Source: Acipenser ruthenus (Eukaryota; Chordata; Actinopteri; Acipenseriformes; Acipenseridae). From it: a stretch of 64,000 nt of DNA. The position numbers and the translations under genes were made by a program. Where the stretch lies: positions 1,454,001 through 1,518,000 of the forward strand of contig NC_081223.1 in assembly GCF_902713425.1 (NCBI RefSeq). Direction: 5' to 3'. Positions 49,081-60,117 of the stretch are shown piece by piece. How positions within the stretch are numbered: the stretch's first letter is position 1; every line of letters starts with the position of its first letter. The notes beneath the pieces are model-generated. The model saw only the letters and a program-made list of their open reading frames with translations. It was not told the origin of the DNA and did no database searches.

Positions 49081-49494
49081 TGACTGGTGCATGGTACTTT
49101 CACTGTAACCAACTGAGCTATTAATTTGTCATCTTATTTGAGAATATACTGAATGACAGAACCAAAGATTCCAAATATAATCCACTGAACTCTAGCTTTA
49201 TTATCATAATGAAAACAGATTACACATGACCACAGTTCTGTATCAAAATTAAGTCGTAAGTATATGGTTTCCATTGTAGCTATTTACACACACTGCTCTG
49301 TTGTCTCCCAGGGTGTTATCTAACAAAACGACATATGCTGTGCTGCCATAAAGGATTACATAGACTTTCCTGCCCCATCTTGCTTTCATCTTAGATGTGA
49401 TCTCAGGTTCTGCTGTGTTCTGCTCCCTCGATCACGTTCTGCAGCATCTCGCCTTGCTAATCACTCCTGTATGCTTTGGTGGCTTAACAGGTTG

Positions 49495-49500
49495 GTCTCT

Positions 49501-49561
<61 letters not shown>

Positions 49562-49568
49562 AGGGACG
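49495..49568 (+). tRNA. tRNA-Asn (GTT), unit 1
   Basis: 74 nt, canonical: GTCTCTGTGGCGCAATCGGT, loop CTGTTAA, T-arm GGTGGTTCAAGCCCACC, acceptor CAGGGAC. TTTTT 4 nt downstream. Confidence 0.95.
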
Positions 49569-49703
49569 ATGCTTTTTGCATTTCTTAATCACATTAGAAA
49601 ATGGCACTCTGATACGCTGTTATTTCATCCAATTACGCTGAAGGATAAATGTGCTCTTTTTTTGTAGTTCAAAATAATACAAAACAAATATCGTCTTGTT
49701 GTT

Positions 49704-49776
49704 TGCCGAAACCCGGGATCGAACCAGGGACCTTTAGATCTTCAGTCTAACGCTCTCCCAACTGAGCTATTTCGGC
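49704..49776 (-). tRNA. tRNA-Phe (GAA), unit 1
   Basis: 73 nt and identical in frame to canonical vertebrate tRNA-Phe: GCCGAAATAGCTCAGTTGGG, anticodon loop CTGAAGA, GGTTTCGGCA end. All stems pair. Confidence 0.95.
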
Positions 49777-50426
49777 TTGACAAGGCAAGTGTTTCGAGGT
49801 AGCATTCTTTTTGGCAATCCAGTAAACCTGTAATGAGAAACGTTCAACAGCTCGGCAACACCATAATAGAATCTGATGCCTTTACAAATGCGTTTCGAAA
49901 CTGTTGTTTTCTCCCAAATGCGGTTCTCAACAAATGTTTTTTTTTTTTTTGTATTCCTTCCAGAGTAAGTCCAAAAGGCAAACACTGGAACTGGCTGCCT
50001 GAAAGTGCAGCGCTTGAACTGCCTCAACAAACGCTGAGCTCTAAAACGTGTACATTGAAAGTCGTTGTTAATTCTTAAAGGTCGGTTAAGCTTAAAGGTA
50101 CCAATCATTACTTGCTGTACTTTAAATTTCTTCCAAACTAGTATTTCTATAGCTATGTTCTCTATCTCATGCAAGGAAGTGTTAATATAACTTCATTACC
50201 TAACTGTGTCAATGAAGACTGGTCAACAGTAATTTCGGATTCACTTTAATTTATTGTGCTGTATCAAATGAAACATAAAAATGAATCGCAATACAATAAA
50301 TCTCTGTTTGATCGCTATACAATCAATATGTTGTGTAGGCTAAATTGTATAAATAAATGTCCGGAAACAGTCAAATTCAAACACGTTAAAAAATGAAATA
50401 GTGCAGAATAAAAACAAAGGCGTCTT

Positions 50427-50498
50427 TGACCTCGACGTGATTTGAACACGCAACCTTCTGATCTAGAGTCAGACGCGCTACCGTTGCGCCACGAAGTC
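50427..50498 (-). tRNA. tRNA-Trp-like with CTA (amber-reading) anticodon, unit 1
   Basis: 72 nt. The body is that of tRNA-Trp: acceptor GACTTCG with CGAGGTC fully paired, D-arm GTGGCGCAACGGTAGCGC, T-arm GCGTGTTCAAATCACGT intact. The anticodon loop reads CTCTAGA where the Trp genes at 54546 and 25997 read CTCCAGA, so the anticodon is CTA (plus-strand tag at 50464-50466), one C-to-T change. It would pair with UAG. TTTTT lies about 16 nt downstream. A neutral mutation in a redundant gene, a sequencing error or a real suppressor are all possible. Confidence 0.85.
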
Positions 50499-51108
50499 CT
50501 GGTGTAATGCCAGCTTATTATGCAATGCTAGAGTGTACAGCAAGCATGCCAAACACATGGTAATGCCGACGCTGATACTAGGAAAACACTCGGTATCACC
50601 AGGGTCATGGGAAACAGCCGACTCAATACGTGTTTGTAGCCAGCAGGGCTATTAAGTTGTCGGAAGTGTGTTTGATTCTCAGCTTTAAAAGTAAAGAAAA
50701 CATAAAACAATGCGATTTGCTTTTATAAATTTCATTATTTGAAACGTGGGCATAAACACAGTTGTACTGGCTGGGAATCGTCTCTGGTCAATTACTTGGA
50801 AAGCAGCTATGCTGACCAATATATCACCAATAGGGAAAAGCTGGCAGTACTGAGTGACACAGAAGACGGATTCTCTCAGCGCGTCTCCTCTGAATGCGCA
50901 CTGGCACAAAGGGGCTTTTCTCATCTAATGTTTGCACTGTGTTTTTTGCTGTGTTGATTGTTATTTGTCTATTTTGTTTGGTGCACTGGTGAAACGGAGT
51001 TCGTAATTAAAGTATTTTTTTGTTTTGTTTATCACAAGCACGGTGCACACGGACCTCTGGTCCCGCCCCAAACAATTGCAGGTACGTGTACACACCTGGA
51101 ATTAAAAG

Positions 51109-51700
51109 GGCTTTGAGGTATTAAAAGGGTGAGGAACTAAGAGACTGGGAGCATGGAACGAGGAGATACCGGAATAGGAAAGAGAGAGAAGCCGAGGGAA
51201 GTAAACGAACATAAAGAGGACGAGATTAGACAGCGAGTGGTTGGGTTTTTTTTTTGTGCACGGACAGTGTCAGTTTCGTTTTGTTATTTTTTTTCGTGGA
51301 CTCACTCTGGGAGGACTGCGGAACTTGGTGATTGAAGACATTTGAAAAGAGGTACTAACAAGAACCTTTGCGTTCGTGGTTTATGTCAGGATATCAGAAT
51401 CTCTCCTGAGGCCTTCAGCTGAAGCGCAGCACCCTATGGAGAGGGCTGCCCAAACAGGCGTCTGGACAGGAGCCCTAAGAGGAGGTCTGGACCAGAGAGT
51501 GGATGACGTATGGTTAAGTGAACAAATACAGATTAAAATGCATCTAACGCTCAAAAATTAAACAATAATTCAAATAAACAAACTATGCACAAAAAGGAAA
51601 ACCAATCCAATTAAAATTCAAAAATCATAAGTGATAATACTGAATAAAATAATAATCAACACATTCGACACCCGTGACATTACCTCCACTGCGATCTTGA
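51109..51700 (+). repeat. TATA-box repeat module, copy 2
   Basis: Second copy of the 1590 module; TATA box weakened to gaggtattaaaagg in units 1 and 2 of the array. Confidence 0.5.
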
Positions 51701-51725
51701 AAATGTTTGTATGCCACAAAATAAT

Positions 51726-52150
51726 GAACAGTCGTTCATTATTTTGTGTATCAGCCGCCACACAAAGCTGAGCGCAGTGCGGTATACTGTAATGATGTTC
51801 CAGTCAATCTGCCCGGACTGCACTTGAACCATCTTAAAAACACGAAGCCCCTAATAAGCTAATTTGTAAAAGTTAGTAAAGAGTTGCGCTAATATAACGA
51901 AGCTAAATTTGAACTCCTAGCTGGAGCAACGAGAGAGGGCGAGAGGGCGGAGCAGAGAAGGAGGGGGAGACGCTGCTAGGCAACCGGCTCGTGAACATTC
52001 CACTCAGCTGAGCAGAGACCGTTAGGATTTAAAAATGCGAACGTTCCGAGCGGCGTTAGGCGCTTCGTTAAATTAGCACACCGTTGCTGGCATTTGAATA
52101 TAACCATATTTTAAATACTCAAATAGGACTGTATTAAAAAATACATTATG
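51726..52150 (+). promoter_or_regulatory. GC-box / CpG-rich module, copy 4
   Basis: As at 2397; the GC box here reads gagggcggagcag, a one-base change from the other copies. Confidence 0.45.
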
Positions 52151-52673
52151 TTTTTCAAAGTAATATGTTATGTGGAATATTAAAACAATCAAACTAAATA
52201 ACACATGTTTGGACACAAAATATTTTTCTTCCTCATAACGTGTTAGAAAATGTAAACAGCAGTTGGAGAATGCCGAAGTCGATCATCCTAGCATGTTAAA
52301 CGAGGGCATTTCTCCTGTAAGCTGCGTCTAGTAATAGATTGTTTATACTGTTCTCAATGGTTCGCATCCCAGCCTGAGACCACGATCCAGTGGTAGACGA
52401 TGTTTTTCAAGTAATATGTTATTTGGAATATTAAAACAATCAAGTTAAATAACATGTTTGGACACAAAATATTTTCAGTGAGGTTAACAAGTAGTCTGTT
52501 TACAACAAAAATGCAATTTGTGTTAGGAACACTATTTTATTCGGATTTAAAATGGAAATTAAAATGGTATTGAGTGCTGACAACAGTTTGGTATCAGCTG
52601 TTGATTTCCTTAAAACAATCTTTTCTAGTAAAATAAAGAACTGAATTCTATTTAAAAATACGTAAAATTGAAC

Positions 52674-52783
52674 TGTCAAAAGTGGGATTTGAACCCACGC
52701 CTCCATTCAGAGACCAGAACACAAAATTCTTTGGAAAGACAGAGTCCTTGAATCTGGCGCCTTAGACCACTCGGCATTCTGAT
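52674..52783 (-). pseudogene. tRNA-Leu (CAA), D-stem one base short, unit 2
   Basis: Same missing D-stem G as at 48557. T-arm and anticodon stem (TTCTGG) are good. Acceptor pairs ATCAGAA with TTTTGAC except at position 1. Confidence 0.65.
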
Positions 52784-53124
52784 AAGCTGCATTTGTTAAT
52801 GTAGAAAACCGCATTATTTATTTCAGCACACACTAGGGTTCTCGTATCAAGGCCCGATTGGGTTTACGCACATACCAACTGTTGCTCCATGAATGATGTT
52901 AAGACAATTGTAAAAAAAAGAATCGGATTGAAGTCAGCCCAAAAAGTTAGATTATTTATTTCAATATCGTTATAGCTATAAACGATGCATGCATTTTACA
53001 ACAGCAATTGCTATTTGACAATGACCAATAAGTAATTTTGTTGCAATACTGTATACAATGTGAACAGAATCAGACATTGCTCCGTTGTCTCGAAGAAACA
53101 TCTTCAATTTGTATTTAAAAAGGA

Positions 53125-53197
53125 CGCCCAACGTGGGGCTCGAACCCACGACCCTGAGATTAAGAGTCTCATACTCTACCGACTGAGCTAGCCAGGC
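53125..53197 (-). tRNA. tRNA-Lys (CTT), unit 2
   Basis: As unit 1, with GCCTGGC in the acceptor (T-G wobble with GTTGGGC) and GTATGAG before the anticodon stem. T5 terminator present. Confidence 0.85.
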
Positions 53198-53611
53198 TGA
53201 CTGGTGCATGGTACTTTCACTGTAACCAACTGAGCTATTAATTTGTCATCTTATTTGAGAAAATAGTGAATGACAGAACCAAAGATTCCAAATATAATCC
53301 ACTGAACTCTAGCTTTATTATCATAATGAAAACAGATTACACATGACCACAGTTCTGTATCAAAATTAAGTCGTAAGTATATGGTTTCCATTGTAGCTAT
53401 TTACACACACTGCTCTGTTGTCTCCCAGGGTGTTATCTAACAAAACGACATATGCTGTGCTGCCATAAAGGATTACATAGACTTTCCTGCCCCATCTTGC
53501 TTTCATCTTAGATGTGATCTCAGGTTCTGCTGTTTTCTGCTCCCTCGATCACGTTCTGCAGCATCTCGCCTTGCTAATCACTCCCGTATGCTTTGGCGGC
53601 TTAACAGGTTG

Positions 53612-53617
53612 GTCTCT

Positions 53618-53678
<61 letters not shown>

Positions 53679-53685
53679 AGGGGCG
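53612..53685 (+). tRNA. tRNA-Asn (GTT), unit 2
   Basis: As unit 1 except GGGGCG at the acceptor 3' end, giving a T-G wobble at position 2. TTTTT follows. Confidence 0.9.
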
Positions 53686-53820
53686 ATGCTTTTTGCATTT
53701 CTTAATCACATTAGAAAATGGCACTCTGATACGCTGTTATTTCATCCAATTACGCTGTAGGATAAATGTGCTCTTTTTTTGTAGTTCAAAATAATACAAA
53801 ACAAATATCGTCTTGTTGTT

Positions 53821-53893
53821 TGCCGAAACCCGGGATCGAACCAGGGACCTTTAGATCTTCAGTCTAACGCTCTCCCAACTGAGCTATTTCAGC
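53821..53893 (-). tRNA. tRNA-Phe (GAA), unit 2
   Basis: As unit 1 with GCTGAAA in the acceptor (T-G wobble). Confidence 0.9.
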
Positions 53894-54545
53894 TTGACAA
53901 GACAAGTGTTTCGAGGTAGCATTCTTTTTGGCAATCCAGTAAACCTGTAATGAGAAACGTTCAACAGCTCGGCAACACCATAATAGAATCCGATGCCTTT
54001 ACAAATGCGTTTCGAAACTGTTGTTTTCTCCCAAATGCGGTTCTCAACAAATGTTTTTTTTTTTTTTTTGTATTCCTTCCAGAGTAAGTCCAAAAGGCAA
54101 ACACTGGAACTGGCTGCCTGAAAGTGCAGCGCTTGAACTGCCTCAACAAACGCTGAGCTCTAAAACGTGTACATTGAAAGTCGTTGTTAATTCTTAAAGG
54201 TCTGTTAAGCTTAAAGGTACCAATCATTACTTGCTGTTCTTTAAATTTCTTCAAAACTAGTATTTCTATAGCTATGTTCTCTATCTCATGCAAGGAAGTG
54301 TTAATATGACTTTATTACCCAACTGTGTCAATGAAGACTGGTCAACAGTAATTTCGGATTCACTTTAATTTATTGTGCTGTATCAAATGAAACATAAAAA
54401 TGAATCGCAATACAATAAATCTCTGTTTGATCGCTATACAATCAATATGTTGTGTAGGCTAAATTGTATAAATAAATGTCCGGAAACAGTCAAATTCAAA
54501 CACGTTAAAAAATGAAATAGTGCAGAATAAAAACAAAGGCGTCTT

Positions 54546-54617
54546 TGACCTCGACGTGATTTGAACATGCACCCTACTGATCTGGAGTCAGACGCGCTAC
54601 CGTTGCGCCACGAAGTC
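54546..54617 (-). tRNA. tRNA-Trp (CCA), unit 2, T-arm degenerate
   Basis: Anticodon CCA in loop CTCCAGA. The T-stem reads GCATG opposite CACGT (A-C mismatch) and the anticodon stem ends TCAGT (T-T mismatch). So the copy with the normal anticodon is the structurally weaker one of the pair. Confidence 0.75.
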
Positions 54618-55228
54618 CTGGAGTAATGCCTGCTTATTATGCAATGCTAGAGTGTACAGCAAGCATGCCAAACACATGGTAATGCCGACGCTGATACTAG
54701 GAAAACACTCGGTATCACCAGGGTCATGGGAAACAGCCGACTCAATACGTGTTCGTAGCCAGCAGGGCTATTAAGTTGTCGGAAGTGTGTTTGATTCTCA
54801 GCTTTAAAAGTAAAGAAAACATAAAACAATGCGATTTGCTTTTATAAATTTCATTATTTGAAACGTGGGCATAAACACAGTTGTACTGGCTGGGAATCGT
54901 CTCTGGTCAATTACTTGGAAAGCAGCTATGCTGACCAATACATCACCAATAGGGAAAAGCTGGCAGTACTGAGTGACACAGAAGACGGATTCTCTCAGCG
55001 CGTCTCCTCTGAATGTGCACTGGCACAAAGGGGCTTTTCTCATCTAATGTTTGCACTGTGTTTTTTGCTGTGTTGATTGTTATTTGTCTATTTTGTTTGG
55101 TGCACGGGTGAAACGGAGTTCGTAATTAAAGTATTTTTTTGTTTTGTTTATCACAAGCACGGTGCACACGGACCTCTGGTCCCGCCCCAAACAATTGCAG
55201 GTACCTGTACACACCTGGAATTAAAAGG

Positions 55229-55805
55229 GCTTTGAGGTATTAAAAGGGTGAGGAACTAAGAGACTGGGAGCAGGGAACTAGGAGATACCGGAATAGGAAA
55301 GAGAGAGAAGCCGAGGGAAGTAAACGAAAATAAAGAGGACGAGATTAGACAGCGAGTGGTTGGGTTTTTTTTTTTGTGCACGGAGTGTCAGTTTCGTTTT
55401 GTTATTTTTTTTCGTGGACTCACTCTGGGAGGACTGCGGAACTTGGTGATTGAAGACATTTGAAAAGAGGTACTGACAAGAACCTTTGCGTTCGTGGTTT
55501 ATGTCAGGATATCAGGATCTCTCCTGAGGACTTCAGCTGAAGCGCAGCACCCTATGGAGAGGGCTGCCCAAACAGGCGTCTGGACAGGAGCCCTAAGAGG
55601 AGGTCTGGACCAGAGAGTGGATGACGTATGGTTAAGTGAACAAATACACATTAAAATGCATCTAACGCTCAAAAATTAAACAATAATTCAAATAAACAAA
55701 CTATGCAAAAAAAGGAAAACCAATCCAATTAAAATTCAAAAATCATAAGTGATAATACTGAATAAAATAATAATCAACACATTCGACACCCGTGACATTA
55801 CCACC
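55229..55805 (+). repeat. TATA-box repeat module, copy 3
   Basis: Third copy of the 1590 module, followed by GC-box module copy 5 (55850-56260). Confidence 0.5.
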
Positions 55806-56792
55806 ACTGCGATCTTGAAAATGTTTGTATGCCACAAAATAATGAACAGTCGTTCATTATTTTGTGTATCAGCCGCCACACAAAGCTGAGCGCAGTGCGG
55901 TATACTGTAATGATGTTCCAGTCAGTCTGCCCGGACTGCACTTGAACCATCTTAAAAACACGAAGCCCCTAATAAGCTAATTTGTAAAAGTTAGTAAAGA
56001 ATTGCGCTAATATAACGAAGCTAAATTTGAACTCCTAGCTGGAGCAACGAGAGAGGGCGAGAGGGCGGGGCAGAGAAGGAGGGGGAGACGCTGCTAGGCA
56101 ACCGGCTCGTGAACATTCCACTCAGCTGAGCAGAGACCGTTAGGATTTAAAAATGCGAACGTTCCGAGCGGCGTTAGGCGCTTCGTTAAATTAGCACACC
56201 GTTGCTGGCATTTGAATATAACCATATTTTAAATACTCAAATAGGACTGTATTAAAAAATATATTATGTTTTTCAAAGTAATATGTTATGTGGAATATTA
56301 AAACAATCAAACTAAATAACACATGTTTGGACACAAAATATTTTTCTTCCTCATAACGTGTTAGAAAATGTAAACAGCAGTTGGAGAATGCCGAAGTCGA
56401 TCATCCTAGCATGTTAAACGAGGGCATTTCTCCTGTAAGCTGCGTCTAGTAATAGATTGTTTATACTGTTCTCAATGGTTCGCATCCCAGCCTGAGACCA
56501 TGATCCAGTGGTAGACGATGTTTTTCAAGTAATATGTTATTTGGAATATTAAAACAATCAAGTTAAATAACATGTTTGGAAACAAAATATTTTTCAGTGA
56601 CGTTAACAGGTAGTCTGTTTAAAACAAAAATGCAATTTGTGTTAGGAACACTATTTTAGTCTGATTTAAAATGGAAATTAAAATGGTATTGAGTGCTGAC
56701 AACAGTTTGGTATCAGCTGTTGATTTCCTTAAAACAATCTTTTATAGTAAAATAAAGAAATGTATTCTTTTTAAAAATACGTAAAATTGAAC

Positions 56793-56902
56793 TGTCAAAA
56801 GTGGGATTTGAACCCACGCCTCCATTCAGAGACCAGAACACAAAATTCTTTGGAAAGACAGAGTCCTTGAATCTGGCGCCTTAGACCACTCGGCATTCTG
56901 AT
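56793..56902 (-). pseudogene. tRNA-Leu (CAA), D-stem one base short, unit 3
   Basis: Identical in layout to 52674, including the missing D-stem base. Confidence 0.65.
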
Positions 56903-57244
56903 AAGCTGCATTTGTTAATGTAGAAAACCGCATTATTTATTTCAGCACACACTAGGGTTCTCGTATCAAGGCCCGATTGGGTTTACGCACATACCAACTG
57001 TTGCTCCATGAATGATGTTAAGACAATTGTAAAAAAAAAGAATCGGATTGAAGTCAACCCAAAAAGTTAGATTATTTATTTCAATATCGTTATAGCTATA
57101 AACGATGCATGCATTTTACAATAGCAATTGCTATTTGACAATGACCAATAAGTAATTTTGTTGCAATACTGTATACAATGTGAACAGAATCAGACATTGC
57201 TCCGTTGTCTCGAAGAAACATCTTCAATTTGTATTTAAAAAGGA

Positions 57245-57317
57245 CGCCCAACGTGGGGCTCGAACCCACGACCCTGAGATTAAGAGTCTCATGCTCTACC
57301 GACTGAGCTAGCCGGGC
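57245..57317 (-). tRNA. tRNA-Lys (CTT), unit 3
   Basis: Canonical 73-nt vertebrate Lys-CTT with all stems paired (GCCCGGC/GTTGGGC, D-loop AGTCGGTAGAGC) and a T5 terminator. Confidence 0.95.
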
Positions 57318-57731
57318 TGACTGGTGCATGGTACTTTCACTGTAATCAACTGAGCTATTAATTTGTCATCTTATTTGAGAATATACTGAATGACAGAACC
57401 AAAGATTCCAAATATAATCCACTGAACTCTAGCTTTATTATCATAATGAAAACAGATTACACATGACCACAGTTCTGTATCAAAATTAAGTCGTAAGTAT
57501 ATGGTTTCCATTGTAGCTATTTACACACACTGCTCTGTTGTCTCCCAGGGTGTTATCTAACAAAACGACATATGCTGTGCTGCCATAAAGGATTACATAG
57601 ACTTTCCTGCCCCATCTTGCTTTCATCTTAGATGTGATCTCAGGTTCTGCTGTGTTCTGCTCCCTCGATCACGTTCTGCAGCATCTCGCCTTGCTAATCA
57701 CTCCCGTATGCTTTGGCGGCTTAACAGGTTG

Positions 57732-57805
57732 GTCTCTGTGGCGCAATCGGTTAGCGCGTTCGGTTGTTAACCGAAAGGTTGGTGGTTCAAGACCACCCAG
57801 GGACG
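57732..57805 (+). tRNA. tRNA-Asn (GTT), unit 3
   Basis: As unit 1 with T at position 32 and a T-arm GGTGGTTCAAGACCACC that still pairs. The terminator is weakened to a short T-run (gatgcgttttgc). Confidence 0.85.
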
Positions 57806-57923
57806 ATGCGTTTTGCATTTCTTAATCACATTAGAAAATGGCACTCTGATACGCTGTTATTTCATCCAATTACGCTGAAGAATAAATGTGCTCTGTTTTT
57901 TTCGTTCAAAATAATACAAAACA

Positions 57924-57976
57924 CCAGGGACCTTTAGATCTTCAGTTTAACGCTCTCCCAACTGAGCTCTTTCGGC
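57924..57976 (-). pseudogene. tRNA-Phe pseudogene, 3' truncated
   Basis: Keeps the acceptor 5' strand, D-arm (one change) and anticodon GAA but loses the T-arm and acceptor 3' end after ggtccctggtg. Marks the end of the tandem array. Confidence 0.85.
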
Positions 57977-58229
57977 TTGTTCAATAAGTTCACTGTACCT
58001 GTGTATTTGCATGGTCCAGTATAAGAATGTACGATTTTTCTGGAGTTCTTGGTTGCTCAGTTCAGCACCAGTCATCAGAGCTGAAAAACAACAGCAATAG
58101 GTAACTGGTATGGTAACTGGACCACATATCATTTATATCAACTGACTGTTTTCCTCCAAATATAATAATGTCAGTATTTGATATGTTATGATAGTTACAA
58201 TCAAAGAAACTAAACCACCATGCTCCTTC

Positions 58230-58331
58230 GCTTATGGCTGTACCACCTTGAGAACACCCGCCCTCATCTGATCTCGGAAGCTGAGCAAAAGCTTGGACAG
58301 GAGACTTCCTGGCAATACCAGGTGCTGTAAG
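58230..58331 (+). pseudogene. 5S rRNA pseudogene
   Basis: gcttatggctgtaccacctt at the start, ctgatctcggaagctgagca in the middle and ataccaggtgctgtaag at the end follow the 5S gene in order. About 20 bases of the loop region after box A are missing and the internal promoter is altered, so it is not functional. No T-run follows. Confidence 0.85.
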
Positions 58332-58431
58332 ATTTTCTTTCTGCAGGCGGCGCTATTTCCCCACATATTTCTAATCCTTAAAGCTCCAACTGGAAATCTA
58401 TATATATGGCCTTTCTATTTATCCACCCTTG

Positions 58432-58502
58432 TCCCCCACTGGGGATTAAACCAACAACCTTCCGGTCAGGAGTCCAGAGCCCTAACCACTACTCCACACT
58501 CA
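58432..58502 (-). mobile_element. SINE head fragment
   Basis: Minus-strand tRNA-like head of the 10206 SINE family (gtgtggagtagtggttaggg), lacking body and tail. Confidence 0.8.
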
Positions 58503-59735
58503 CAGTAAGCAGCTCCTTTGTCCAGACAGACCACACAAGTGTTTAGATGACTCTGTGAGCCTTGTGTTAAAGGGAAAACTGGGCTGACTGGGCAGGTAAA
58601 TGCTGCCTATTTCAATTGTCTTATTACTGTGTTATTACATTATGGACAGCAGTGGTGCTCTAGCTCCCTCTTGTGGTCAGTGTGAATGATGCACTGTGTG
58701 TAGCTTGGCAGGGCACTGATGCCTGTTTCCAGGCTATACAAACACAGAGGGATTCAATCAAACACTAAGTCCACAGTTTAATAGAAGAGTGGATTATTTC
58801 TATTTGTATATGTGTTCTAAGCGCTGCACTTCTGTTTCAATAAGTGTCACAGACAGTTCTATGAGATCTGAGCTGTGAACACAGGTGGGACTTGATAGGG
58901 TTGGGTGACTCACAGTACAGTTAGATTATCCTTCCTGTAGTTTTATGTTTAGCCTCTCAGTGCTTTCCTGCTCTCTAGGAGGGGCAGCATTAGAAATCTG
59001 CCTGTTCAGAATGAACTGGACCATAAGTGTTGAGACATGTGTGCCAGGGAGCTGCTGCACACATAAGGAATGAAGGAGACCAGGTGGGTAACAAGGATGA
59101 CACAGGAGGCAAGACAATGAAGAATAAACTGCCTTCAATAACGCTGATGTGCTGCTCCTTAATAAAACATAAGAATTCATTCAGGAATTTATTAATTGCT
59201 TATTTATTTATTTGTACTTAAATTTAGATACATTATTTTTTATTATAATAAGTTATAATCTGAGGTATATCATTATAGTATTAACATTTCTTTCAGTAAT
59301 TAAGAATAAAGTGTAACATTCTATTTCAAAAGAAGACATGGTTTGTTCATTGTAATTAACAGTAATTTGTGTGTTGATTTTCATCTTAACAATATGTTCA
59401 AGTTCAATGTTATTCATTTATTTGTTAATATTAGTTTTCAAAATACATTAAAACACATCAGATTGACACAATGAGAAATATCCAGCTGGACTCCACAGAG
59501 TCAGACAGTGTAACTACACATCACTGCAATACTGGGCTTTGCTGTTTGCTGGACTTCTTTTTTAATATGTTGTCCAGTGGATCATAAATAAATCAATCTC
59601 AATATGCATACAGTTCAATTGTTTTAAAAAATAAACTTCATTCTGTTTGTATATAGAATGTGTTGCTGATGAAGTGGAATCATTAAAAGAGTAAAATGAA
59701 AAAAGTAATTAATACAATTTGAAGTTAAATATGCA

Positions 59736-59740
<5 letters not shown>
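58503..59740. other. VL-flank repeat and eroded V-upstream region
   Basis: 58503-58690 is the ~200-bp VL-flank repeat. 58860-58910 (atgagatctgagctgtgaac) matches the sequence upstream of the V segment at 60118, yet no V exons lie between, suggesting a deleted V segment. The remainder is A/T-rich. A (TA)n run sits at 59740-59768. Confidence 0.45.
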
Positions 59741-59766
<26 letters not shown>

Positions 59767-59871
59767 CACATTCATTGAAAGAGAAGTAAAATGTTTGGTT
59801 TATTTTCAGCTTGTATTTAAGTATCAGAAAATGAACAATGTTCACCTGCAGTCCAGCTGTGGGAGGTTTTT

Positions 59872-59899
59872 GTACGGGTGTGTAGCACTGTGTGAACAC
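59872..59899 (-). other. orphan 12-RSS
   Basis: On the plus strand: ggtttttgt, 12-bp spacer acgggtgtgtag, cactgtg. On the minus strand this is heptamer CACAGTG, 12 bp, nonamer ACAAAAACC, identical to the RSS of the V at 62250. A V 3' tail (ctaccccaacagaagag on the minus strand) precedes it, but then an inserted repeat interrupts. Confidence 0.8.
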
Positions 59900-60117
59900 A
59901 TCTCTTCTGTTGGGGTAGTGTGCATCACTGTGAGCAGCTCCTTCCTCCAGACACAGACCACACTGTAGTGTTTAGATGACTGGGTGTCAAGAGCCTTGTG
60001 TTATCAATGGGAGAACTGGACTGACTGAGCTGGTACTGTGTTATTACATTATGGACAGCAGTGGTGCTCTGGCTCCCTCTTGTGGTCAGTGTTAATATCT
60101 GCAGTGTGTCTCTCGGA

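Larger units (their letters stand above)
48155..57905. repeat. tandem 4.12-kb tRNA-bearing units (~2.4 copies)
   Basis: Matching landmarks recur at 4117-4120 bp: Lys 49008/53125/57245, Asn 49495/53612/57732, Phe 49704/53821/57924, Trp 50427/54546, Leu 48557/52674/56793, TATA module 51109/55229, GC module 51726/55850. The third unit is cut off within the Phe gene. Xenopus laevis is known to have a comparable ~3.2-kb tandem tDNA repeat that includes Phe, Asn, Leu and Lys genes. The block at 1590-3950 is a further, partial unit. Confidence 0.9.

Noticed and set aside
50739-50957. 72-codon ORF KRGHKHSCTGWESS repeated at 54858
   Set aside because: Shared only through the tandem unit; no domain, start context or splice evidence.
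48859-57329. Repeated 77-codon minus-strand ORF containing SARLAQSVEHETLNLRV
   Set aside because: It runs through the tRNA-Lys gene and its flank; the protein is a by-product of tRNA sequence.
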